NCBI GenBank assembly: GCA_032209605.1
Contig: JASFXZ010000018.1
Span: 3,351,904-3,415,903 of the forward strand
DNA length: 64,000 bases
Direction: 5' to 3'
Origin: Mactromeris polynyma
Taxonomy: Eukaryota; Mollusca; Bivalvia; Venerida; Mactridae
The notes beneath the pieces are model-generated. The model was not told where the DNA came from and searched no databases. It worked only from the letters and a program-made list of their open reading frames with translations. Positions within the stretch are counted from its first letter, which is position 1, and the number at the start of each line of letters is the position of its first letter. Positions 1 to 11,800 of the stretch are shown here, one piece after another. Position numbers and translations under genes: made by a program.

Positions 1-3000
1 ATACTAAAGCATTGGGCTAAAGCCCCCAGGCCAAACACGGAAACGCAGATCTTTATACATACTTTAATAACATATCTCAGTTCATGTTGATATTACAACA
101 TTAGTACATACTATACAAAATACTAATACAATGATAGAGGGGCAATTACAATAAGAAAATCAATACACAATGCACAAGAAACACAATTGTAAAATACATA
201 CTCGTATATGATAAATAAATATTGCGGGAAAAAGTATTTTTATTATAATTTCATGTTTTATGGTTCTTGTTTGGATATATTTTATCAATTTGTGTGATAA
301 AAATAGAAATAAAGCGTTATTTTTGTCTCCAACTTACTTGGTATTATCTGCTCACGAATGATTAACTTTGATTGTTCCAGTGTCCATATTTGATAAAAGT
401 CAAGTGACAAATCTACTTTGATACCACAGTCAAGCTGTATTTTGAAATACATACTCCGTATCTGTAAGTGGATTGTCTTTGTTTTTGTGAACATTGTTCG
501 ATACAATCTCTTTATTTTTGAAACTTGCCTAAAACTGGATACATCTGACAAACACCCCTGGTTATCTGAAAAACTATATATATATACTCAAACCGTGAAT
601 ACGAATTAGTTCGCTTCTCGTCACTCTTTTGTGACTTTTATGACACGACTAAATTACATTTTGTTCATACGTAAATACTGAAAGTGATGGCTGATAGATA
701 ACCAATATCTGTTTAACAAATAAAATGGTTTTAAACAAAGTCAGTTTTACATCATTAGAACATAGACACTGGACTCGTTCAGAGTTCCTGCAATTATTGT
801 AGCAAACTAATCATCGCTTATTCACACTGAAGTATACCATGTTTATTCATCGTTTCGGTTGATATGTTTCAATACTGACTGTTTCACCACTAGTTGATGT
901 TTGTGTTATGTGTAAATACTAGCTTTCCGGAGCTTTCATTTCCAAAGTGTTTTTTTTTATATCCAATAGTTACCATTCAACTTAATTGTATGTATATTTT
1001 GTTAAATACATTTTCTGCGCGGCTTCTGAATTGTTTTATACCTTCGTCTTTTTACCCGTTTTTATTTTATTTGTACCGTATGAATTTCAGTGGGGAGGTC
1101 GCGCTTTGTGGGTATGTACCTATACCATTCGGTGTTTTCTTTAAATATTTTCATTAGCATAGAAGTATCGGACGCTTACGAGAATTAGACGATTAATGCT
1201 TCACAGTATCTAGATATATCACGGCGTTAAGTGGTAGACGTATAGTATTTTTGGTGGTCATTCTTTAGAATTAATAAATGTTTCACAAATATGCCTTAAT
1301 AAGATGCATTTACACTTCGACTTTGGTTTTCTAGAGACACTAGCTCTAGGTGTGTGTTTAAACATGTTTAAACGCACATCTATCACGAGTTTCAGGCATG
1401 TCGTCTGTATTTGAAGTTTGTTATTAAATATGATATGCGTGGTAATGTCTTTTAGTCTCGATATATCAGGAGATTAGCTGCATTAACTTAGCGATCTTAA
1501 TTATACATTTTATATATTACATACGTTGTTTAATCAGTTTGTTTGATGTTGTATATTCAACACTAGATTAAAACATAAGTTGTTGGCTATAAAAACGAGG
1601 TCTAAGAGTTTAATCAGTACCCATTAGGTACTGGAGTTGTTATTTAAACAATTTGTTCGACAGTATTTAAAGGGCTGATATATTTAAAAAAAGTTAACAT
1701 TACACTTGCAAAAAATACAGTTTGTTACAAAACAACATTAAATCATTCTTTATATCTCTCGTGAGCACTTAGTTTGCTATATGCGTCTACTGTAGCCAAC
1801 ATTAAAGACGTAATCTTGAAAGTAAAAACGTAAACAATGACTTCAACATTTCACATACAACGCAATGTATCTTCACAAATATTAAACATTAATTTCAATG
1901 ATTTTAATACTGATTAATATCTATTTTTGTCAATTTTATCTAAGCCCTGCTATACGGTTTACAGTCCAGTATTAATGATAAACCTTCCACAATATGTTTT
2001 GCAAATAAATCTTCAATCCTAGACTTGTGACTGAATTAACACAGAGATAACTTATCAGACTAAATGCTTCTGAAGAGGTTTGTTTTAATAAATCAGTTGT
2101 AAATATAATCCCAGATATTTAAATCAATTGCAATGAAGTGTCGCCCCATGTTGTATAGATATTCTTTTATATAGATTTGTAGATTTGTAGACAACTTGGT
2201 GTCATGCCCGATATGTTATAGATCAGAGGACAGCAAGTGAGAAAGCTTCAATTACCCCTTACATACATAAGTACTTTATAATATAAATAAAAAGTAACTT
2301 TAGATAATGCCATACAAAAATTAGATTTTGACTCAGAATTGTTAGTGTAGTTTTCTTTCATAAGGTGATAAGGTAATTCATTATACGTTCGAATAATTTG
2401 CAAAACTACAAATGTGGATCAGAATGTTTTTACGAAAATTGTATGTGGCCAATTGCGACAAATTGGACGTAATGTCGGTGATTTAAATAAAAAAATAAGT
2501 AATGCCTCTTCCTCTTTTAGCACCCCCGCCGAAAGAAACGTCGATGACGTTAATGAGCGTCCGTGACCGTTCCGAAGCAGTACTCCTATTTATTTTATGG
2601 TTGTACCTTTTATCCGTTAAGTCATTTTAATTGTTTCTTATATGTTCTTGTCTTCTCGTGTTTCTGGATGGCAGTATGCTTTGTGTGTGGTATATTGCTC
2701 CACTTTGTACTAACTTGTACTGTCTGTATACAGTGGCATACCGCTACCCCAGTGTACATTTACACTAAAGGTTCAGACGTTTTAAGTGCATGTCAGTTAT
2801 GAACATTACATCGCATATACAACGCGTATTTGTCTTTAATTTACAAAACAGTTTAATTATCAACGCTTACAAACCATTAGCAAATATACAAAACTATAAG
2901 AATTCGAATAATGATGTACTGTGATAATTTACTAATACAAACTATTGTACTCCTTTACAAGGACAGAATCAATGATCATTAACAAATTCAAACTTTTATA

Positions 3001-3141
3001 AAGTAGACATACTGGATGGTGTTCAGGTTTAAGGTTTACAGATGATGCTGTGTTGTTTGGCCATCTGGTCTCTACCGTTTTGGCATTGTTTTCTGTCCCC
3101 GCGCTGTATGTGAACCCTGGTCCGATTGATGTTTTTGTCTT
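1..3141. other. non-coding stretch
   Basis: AT-rich sequence with no convincing exon on either strand. Open frames are short and without recognisable motifs. The last ~100 bases (from about 3040) resemble the single-copy relative of the neighbouring minisatellite seen at 27.7-27.9 kb, so the satellite seems to begin inside an older dispersed repeat. Confidence 0.6.
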
Positions 3142-6100
3142 TTCTTGTCAAAGGTCTGTCTGGAGAAGGTATGTATCCTTCCCTGTGTGTGCCTCCTCCC
3201 TTGTCATAGGTCTGTCTGGGGAAGGTCTGGATTTGGAATGTGTCCCTCTCTGCGTGTGCCTCCTCACTTGTCCTAGGTATGTCTGGGGAAGGTCTGAATT
3301 TGGAATGTGTCCCTCCCTGTGTGTGCCTCCTCCCTTGTCCTAGGTCTGTCTGGGGAAGGTTTGGTTTGTGAATGTGTCCTTCCCTGTGTGTGCCTTCTCC
3401 CTTGTCCTAGATCTGTCTGGTGAAGGTTTGGTTTGTGAATGTGTCCCTCCATGTGTGTGCCTCCTCACTTTCACTTGTCCTATATCTATCTGGGGAAATC
3501 CTGGTTTTGGAATGTGTCCTTCCCTGTGTGTGCCTCCTCCCTTGTCCTAGGTCTGTCTGGTGAAGGTTTGGTTTGTGAATGTGTCCTTCCCTGTGTGTGC
3601 CTCCTCCCTTGTCCTAGATCTGTCTGGTGAAGGTTTGGTTTGTGAATGTGTCCCTCCCTGTGTGTACCTCCTCACTTGTCCTAGATCTGTCTGGGGAAGG
3701 TCTGGTTTTGGAATGTGTCCCTCTCTGCGTGTGCCTCCTCACTTGTCCTAGGTATGTCTGGGGAAGGTCTGAATTTGGAATGTGTCCCTCCCTGTGTGTG
3801 CCTCCTCCCTTGTCCTAGGTCTGTCTGGGGAAGGTTTGGTTTGTGAATGTGTCCCTCCCTTTGTGTTCCTCCTCACTTGTCCTAGATCTGTCTGGGGGAA
3901 GGTTTGGTTTGTGAATGTGTCCCTCCCTGTGTGTACCTCCTTGCTTGTCCTAGATCTGTCTGGGGGAAGGTTTGGTTTGTGAATGTGTCCCTCCCTTTGT
4001 GTTCCTCCTCACTTGTCCTAGATCTGTCTGGGGGAAGGTTTGGTTTGTGAATGTGTCCCTCCCTTTGTGTTCCTCCTCACTTGTCCTAGATCTGTCTGGG
4101 GGAAGGTTTGGTTTGTGAATGTGTCCCTCCCTTTGTGTTCCTCCTCACTTGTCCTAGATCTGTCTGGGGGAAGGTTTGGTTTGTGAATGTGTCCCTCCCT
4201 TTGTGTTCCTCCTCACTTGTCCTAGATCTGTCTGGTGAAGGTTTGGTTTGTGAATGTGTCCCTCCCTGTGTGTACCTCCTTGCTTGTCCTAGATCTGTCT
4301 GGGGGAAGGTTTGGTTTGTGAATGTGTCCCTCCCTTTGTGTTCCTCCTCACTTGTCCTAGATCTGTCTGGGGGAAGGTTTGGTTTGTGAATGTGTCCCTC
4401 CCTTTGTGTTCCTCCTCACTTGTCCTAGATCTGTCTGGGGGAAGGTTTGGTTTGTGAATGTGTCCCTCCCTTTGTGTTCCTCCTCACTTGTCCTAGGTCT
4501 GTCTGGGGGAAGGTTTGGTTTGTGAATGTGTCCCTCCCTTTGTGTTCCTCCTCACTTGTCCTAGGTCTGTCTGGGGGAAGGTTTGGTTTGTGAATGTGTC
4601 CCTCCCTTTGTGTTCCTCCTCACTTGTCCTAGATCTGTCTGGGGGAAGGTTTGGTTTGTGAATGTGTCCCTCCCTTTGTGTTCCTCCTCACTTGTCCTAG
4701 ATCTGTCTGGGGGAAGGTTTGGTTTGTGAATGTGTCCCTCCCTTTGTGTTCCTCCTCACTTGTCCTAGATCTGTCTGGGGGAAGGTTTGGTTTGTGAATG
4801 TGTCCCTCCCTTTGTGTTCCTCCTCACTTGTCCTAGATCTGTCTGGGGGAAGGTTTGGTTTGTGAATGTGTCCCTCCCTTTGTGTTCCTCCTCACTTGTC
4901 CTAGATCTGTCTGGGGGAAGGTTTGGTTTGTGAATGTGTCCCTCCCTTTGTGTTCCTCCTCACTTGTCCTAGATCTGTCTGGGTGAAGGTTTGGTTTGTG
5001 AATGTGTCCCTCCCTTTGTGTTCCTCCTCACTTGTCCTAGATCTGTCTGGGGGAAGGTTTGGTTTGTGAATGTGTCCCTCCCTTTGTGTTCCTCCTCACT
5101 TGTCCTAGATCTGTCTGGGGGAAGGTTTGGTTTGTGAATGTGTCCCTCCCTTTGTGTTCCTCCTCACTTGTCCTAGATCTGTCTGGGGGAAGGTTTGGTT
5201 TGTGAATGTGTCCCTCCCTTTGTGTTCCTCCTCACTTGTCCTAGATCTGTCTGGTGAAGGTTTGGTTTGTGAATGTGTCCCTCCCTGTGTGTACCTCCTT
5301 GCTTGTCCTAGATCTGTCTGGGGGAAGGTTTGGTTTGTGAATGTGTCCCTCCCTTTGTGTTCCTCCTCACTTGTCCTAGATCTGTCTGGGGGAAGGTTTG
5401 GTTTGTGAATGTGTCCCTCCCTTTGTGTTCCTCCTCACTTGTCCTAGATCTGTCTGGGGGAAGGTTTGGTTTGTGAATGTGTCCCTCCCTTTGTGTTCCT
5501 CCTCACTTGTCCTAGATCTGTCTGGGGGAAGGTTTGGTTTGTGAATGTGTCCCTCCCTGTGTGTTCCTCCTCACTTGTCCTAGATCTGTCTGGGGGAAGG
5601 TTTGGTTTGTGAATGTGTCCCTCCCTTTGTGTTCCTCCTCACTTGTCCTAGATCTGTCTGGGGGAAGGTTTGGTTTGTGAATGTGTCCCTCCCTTTGTGT
5701 TCCTCCTCACTTGTCCTAGATCTGTCTGGGGGAAGGTTTGGTTTGTGAATGTGTCCCTCCCTTTGTGTTCCTCCTTGCTTGTCCTAGATCTGTCTGGGGG
5801 AAGGTTTGGTTTGTGAATGTGTCCCTCCCTGTGTGTACCTCCTTGCTTGTCCTAGATCTGTCTGGGGGAAGGTTTGGTTTGTGAATGTGTCCCTCCCTTT
5901 GTGTTCCTCCTCACTTGTCCTAGATCTGTCTGGGGGAAGGTTTGGTTTGTGAATGTGTCCCTCCCTTTGTGTTCCTCCTCACTTGTCCTAGATCTGTCTG
6001 GGGGAAGGTTTGGTTTGTGAATGTGTCCCTCCCTTTGTGTTCCTCCTCACTTGTCCTAGATCTGTCTGGGGGAAGGTTTGGTTTGTGAATGTGTCCCTCC

Positions 6101-6838
6101 CTTTGTGTTCCTCCTCACTTGTCCTAGATCTGTCTGGGGGAAGGTTTGGTTTGTGAATGTGTCCCTCCCTTTGTGTTCCTCCTCACTTGTCCTAGATCTG
6201 TCTGGGGGAAGGTTTGGTTTGTGAATGTGTCCCTCCCTTTGTGTTCCTCCTCACTTGTCCTAGATCTGTCTGGGGGAAGGTTTGGTTTGTGAATGTGTCC
6301 CTCCCTTTGTGTTCCTCCTCACTTGTCCTAGATCTGTCTGGGGGAAGGTTTGGTTTGTGAATGTGTCCCTCCCTTTGTGTTCCTCCTCACTTGTCCTAGG
6401 TCTGTCTGGGGGAAGGTTTGGTTTGTGAATGTGTCCCTCCCTTTGTGTTCCTCCTCACTTGTCCTAGATCTGTCTGGGGGAAGGTTTGGTTTGTGAATGT
6501 GTCCCTCCCTTTGTGTTCCTCCTCACTTGTCCTAGATCTGTCTGGGGGAAGGTTTGGTTTGTGAATGTGTCCCTCCCTTTGTGTTCCTCCTCACTTGTCC
6601 TAGATCTGTCTGGGGGAAGGTTTGGTTTGTGAATGTGTCCCTCCCTTTGTGTTCCTCCTCACTTGTCCTAGATCTGTCTGGGGGAAGGTTTGGTTTGTGA
6701 ATGTGTCCCTCCCTTTGTGTTCCTCCTCACTTGTCCTAGGTCTGTCTAGAGTAATCCTGGTTTTGGAATGTGTCCCTCCCTGTGTGTTCCTACTCTCTTG
6801 TCCTAAATCTGTCTGGGGAAGGTTTGGTTTATGAATGC
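3142..6838. repeat. 68-bp minisatellite, about 54 copies
   Basis: Tandem array of a 67-68 bp unit. A typical unit starts with gatctgtctgggggaaggtt and ends in ttgtccta. The first ~12 copies (3142-3900) are diverged, and the centre (3900-6740) is nearly homogeneous with a few variants (tgtgtgtacctcc against tttgtgttcctcc; ggtct against gatct). The edges degrade, as expected for turnover by unequal exchange. The open frames inside simply cycle the repeat and change frame with the unit length (68 is not divisible by 3), so no protein is proposed. Confidence 0.95.
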
Positions 6839-8598
6839 GGTTCCACCTCCTTCATCCTTTTTACTTCTAAAACCTTACATAATACTTACTAAATTAGCAT
6901 ATGACATAATTATTTATAGTAGTAAACGTATACGAGAACATGCGTAGTCAAGATGTCGTATCAAACATGCCATGTATACATACATCCAGGAGTAAATCAC
7001 GTGTCATATGGAAGTATTGCACCGTGTGGTAGACTCGAGTGCTTCAGGAGTAGTTTACAATGTGGACACTCGCTGCCATATCCATCAATCAAAGCTAATT
7101 TTTAAAAATACTATATTTAAACAAACATTGGTATGCCCATATCTTACAAAAACAAGAAATATCATTTTAACAAACTCAATATCGGATTCACTAATCAAAC
7201 TGAATAAAAGTGTTTTGTCGATTACATCTTTAAATCGGATTTGTGTAGGTGAATTAATAATATAAGCCTTGAGGAGGCGGACAAATGTATTTTGTGTACT
7301 TAACAAAATATTATTATTTCTTAAGATAATTTCACGTTATCTTTTTGTTGATGTTATAATTAATGTTGTCTGGAAAGTTCTGATTTGTGAATGTGGTCCT
7401 CCCTGGTCAACTTTGTTTTTCACGTTAACATTTTTAAAATTCAGTAAACAGCCTCTGGCTATCAACATTGACTAAAGTCTATAACAACTGCTTCTTGTGG
7501 GCGCCATACTTACAGTGCACATTGAAGCCGTAATTCAAAGTACAATTTTGACATCTTGACATATACCTATCTATCTTAAAAGCTACATATTATGTTAAAT
7601 GTTATATCAATAATATTCAATCAAAATAATTCAAGATAAAAGACGCATATCAGACAAATATAAGTGCAAGTCACCAGAAGTCTATGTTTGCTCAGGAAGG
7701 AACACAATCTCTACATTATTTATACAAATAGATATGCTGTGATTGGTAGTTTGAAATACTTGTGGTTATTGACTGACATTGCATTTTACGATTACCTTGC
7801 ATTGTATATAGTGTGAACCAACTGAAGTACCATTGAAAGATAATAAGCCCACGTATGTCCTCTTGTAGTTAAACTATTCGACTGTTCTAAAAACAACTTC
7901 GAATCGTCTCGATCAGGGCATTAACTCATCGGTCCTCCAAAACAATACGCCGATACCTTTGCATAAAACACATGTAACAGAAAAAATTGGTTTAAAGAAA
8001 CTATTTATCTCCTCAAACTGAAATGACAAGACAGAACAACAATTAATCAGGAAATGTGAATTGGTTCGTTCTGTATCAATATATAACGGGATAGTTATGG
8101 TTCCATATGCTGATTAATATGGCTTGAATGATCTTCAATATTTATCATGTATAGAATTAGTATGCTATATAACGGGACATTTGATGTTTTACAATAATCT
8201 TATACATGTAACAACAAATAAGTGAGACAGCATATCACAGGGAATGTCACATTAACAAATAAGGTCCTTCGCACACGGATACTTAAAGGTGCGAAAAAAT
8301 ACATAACATGATTGGAGCGAAAAACGAAACAAAGGGCCGGTGATGGGGAATAGGAAATCAAACCGTGCTGGTGAAACAAATAAAATCCAAACAGAAGTGG
8401 ATCATATCCGAGTGTAAAACAAAACGATTGGGAACAAAGCGGGGGGGGGGGGGATGGGAGAATGGGAATAGAACATGTAAAACAATTGCTTCTTCAACGC
8501 TCATAGATTTGAAATGGAGTATATTCCTATCTGTTTATGGGTGACTGTATGGGGGTATTTTAAGCTCTACGTCTTTATTCATTATAATGAACATAATT
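6839..8598. other. non-coding stretch upstream of gene A
   Basis: No convincing exon. One degraded relative of the 68-bp unit lies at about 7368-7410, and a run of 13 G occurs at 8441-8453. The signal-peptide exon of gene A could lie here or further upstream, but I cannot identify it. Confidence 0.5.
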
Positions 8599-8600
8599 AC

Positions 8601-8703
8601 AGTAAAACTCCCTGAATACCGGACCATGTTAAGATACGGTCAAACTTCCGGTTTTCTGAGAGTTCCGATTTTCAGAGAGTCCGGTTTTCAAGGAGTTTAC
8701 TGT
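8601..8703. mobile_element. 103-bp MITE with pogo/Tc1-like ends
   Basis: The element begins cagtaaaactcc and ends ggagtttactg, which are inverted termini with one base of length difference. It is flanked by TA at 8599-8600 and 8704-8705, the target-site duplication expected of Tc1/mariner/pogo elements. The interior is itself partly palindromic (several ccggttttc / gaataccgg blocks). There is no coding capacity, so it is a non-autonomous element. Confidence 0.65.
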
Positions 8704-8861
8704 ATACATATATATTATTTAATCGTTCAGATTCCGTTATAATTGGAGTATTTGTTGTGTACTCATTTATTTAATTTCTAGAACAATACAGCGAGATATT
8801 GAAAACTAAAGCATGATATACATTTCTTTTATCCAACCATGAAATCTTTTACTTTTTGCAG

Positions 8862-11800
8862 ACGATTCGATACGGCTACCTAGAGATGTGTTTATTGTGG
8901 AAAAAATCAGTTCAGAGAATCGAGAGAGTGTGAAGCAATTGTTACAGACATCGTTAGAGCTTCATGGTCAGATTGCCGTGAAATTGACAGGTAAATATTT
9001 CCTTTCATAAAATATCCCCGGGACTGGAGAAATCCCCTAGCCCGACATTCCGGTCAAGTCTAAATGAAACAAGATGAGATAATGCGTTTCGTATACGATT
9101 TTGATTGTTGATCACATGAGACATGTGTTGAGAGGTGGTCGTTTGTCCAGCTTGAAGTATAGGGATATTCCGTTTCATTTACAACAAGCACCTTAAAAAC
9201 ACAAAAAAACATTTCATAGTCAATTGTTAATAAAAGTTAGTTTTCATTTCACGAGTTCGGAGGTTTTGTATTTTCTTGTATTCGTAATATATCATGCTGG
9301 GTGTTTGTATTCAGGAAATCCTATGAGTATTGTGTATGCTAGTGATGATGTGGAGCACATACTGTGGTTTGACAATGACAGGACGAATCATACGTACAGT
9401 GTTGTGTCTGACATTGCAGAGGGTAGGTGATTAAGTACGCTCAATACCTTTGAGATATAACAGCTTTGATTGAACCTGTTTTGTCCTATGCGTCATTTTA
9501 TTTAATTTCAAAACTCATTTTTTCGTGTGAAAATAGTTGTCACTTGTAATGAAACGCAGCGTTCAAAAACAAGAATAATAAACTTATTGTGGCGACAATC
9601 ATACTGGGAATTCGTTCACTCATAGGTCGGGAAAGCACTGTTAGTACATGGATTGGCAACACTTACAAACAAAATTCACACATATTGTGTATTTGTATAT
9701 TTGATTCTAAACTCTAATTTGTGTTATGTAATGAGTAGATATGGTAATTTAGTACAATATCCAAACCAACACACGTGACCGTATATAGGAACATGTCAGT
9801 TACAGGGGATCACGTGACCGTATATAGGAACATGTCAGTTACAGGGGATCACCTGACCGTATATAGGAACATGTCAGTTACAGGGGATCACGTGACCGTA
9901 TATAGGAACTTGTCAGTTACAGGGGATCACGTGACCGTATATAGGAACATGTCAGTTATAGGGGATCACGTGACCGTATATAGGAACATGTCAGTTACAG
10001 GGGATCACGTGACCGTATATAGGAACATGTCAGTTACAGGGGATCACGTGACCGTATATAGGAACATGTCAGTTACAGGGGATCACGTGACCGTATATAG
10101 GAACATGTCAGTTACAGGGGATCACGTGACCGTATATAGGAACATGTCAGTTACAGGGGATCACGTGACCGTATATAGGAACATGTCAGTTACAGGGGAT
10201 CACGTGACCGTATATAGGAACATGTCAGTTACAGGGGATCACGTGGCCGTATATAGGAACATGTCGGTTACAGGGGATCACGTGACCGTATATAGGAACA
10301 TGTTAGTTACAGGGGATAAATGTTTTTCTGTCTATGAACATGAAAGTTTAACGTATCTATGGATGCATTTCTTTGTATTTCTAGTTATACAGATGACTGA
10401 CGACAGGTTGCATGTTTACCTTGTGTTAGATGGCGGATTTGGAATGTCAGATGCTAATGAAGAGTTGTTCAATCAACTACGTCAAAGAGAGATAAAAGTT
10501 GATATAATACGCTTACACACGGAAGGTACATTATAAAATTATTAGCTGGTGTAACAAGGATTTGCTTTTTCTCTGATATGACATGTGACAACAGTGACAT
10601 TTAAGACATTTAAACCGTTCTTTCGTCATGAATCATTTAAATAACACAAATGGGCCTTCGGGTCGTTGACTTCAAATCCTCTGTCCCTTACCGCTGCTGT
10701 TACGAATGCGTCATGGGACATACAATATATGAGGAAGCCACCCAGTTGTCTAACAAGAGGTCGTTGGTTCTACATAGATGCTGCCTAAGGTATTCAGACA
10801 CACTAATAGCTGGTATAGCCACTACATCATCATGGATGTTTAAGTGACTTAAAGCCCCATTGCACAGAAGAACACATACCAGTAGAAGTATACTTTATAT
10901 CCATTTTGTATTTCAGCCACTCGATACCGACGACAAATCGACTTTTACCAGCTACTAGCCAATATTTCCGGCGGCTCTGTCATTCAGACAGATAAAAATA
11001 ATATTGGATCGGCTTTAGATTTACTAAAAGTAAGTTATCATCGAAAATGTTTTAATTGCTTTTGTTTTGTGTTTGTGTTATGCACGGGTCTGTGACTTAC
11101 GTTACTTCCGCTTGGATGTTAGTGTTTACTTATGTCAGTATTTCTGTACCAAGGATTTTGTGGTATTCAAAATAGTTCCTCACTGTACATCAAACTTATC
11201 ACCTATACATGTTTTAGACATGTTTCGCGCAGGGACGTACGTCATAAACTACTTGTATATTACCATAACGCAGCATTGATTTATATATTGTTCGTATAAT
11301 TGTGGCAATTTGTAATAAAGTTTCTTACAGTAATATTATCCACCTTGTTGGATTAAACAATTCGATAGTGAAATCTGAACACACTAAAATTTACCATAAG
11401 TGAAATTACATAATGAATAATTCCAATTATGACAACTTCACAGCTACACCCTAAGTTGCTTAAACAATCATTTATCTCTTGCAGCAAAGCCTAAAGAATT
11501 CACTAGTTCATATCATGCGATTCACGGATCGTTCCCCTCCCGGCACTGTGTTCCGTATACCTGTTGATGATACCATGACACAACTTATATTCAAGGCACA
11601 AGTAGAACGCTCTAACCCTGTCATCTTCGTGACTACAGCTTCAGGTAGGCGCTTTGTCCCTGCATAAATGCTCATGTGGTTAAATTACACCGAAACACAC
11701 ACAAGTTCTTTTTATTTCAGGCTTAATTTGGAATTTTTTACTCGTTAATTACATCAAATTTCTATATTTTTGAATGAGTGAGTTTATCTGTGAGTTTATC

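Noticed and set aside
3050..6834. Many short ORFs with VCECVPP/CPRSVWG-type repeats
   Set aside because: They are translations of the 68-bp satellite; the frame changes with each unit and no unique domain is attached.
3142..6838. CRISPR-like array of regular repeats
   Set aside because: Repeats are directly adjacent without unique spacers, in a eukaryotic context; these are minisatellites.
9775..10384. In-frame extension of the gene A exon at 10385 through the 39-bp repeat
   Set aside because: The phase-1 acceptor at 10384 (ttctag) fits the preceding exon's phase. No acceptor is seen upstream of the repeat that would include it. Kept as a finding because intron retention is conceivable.
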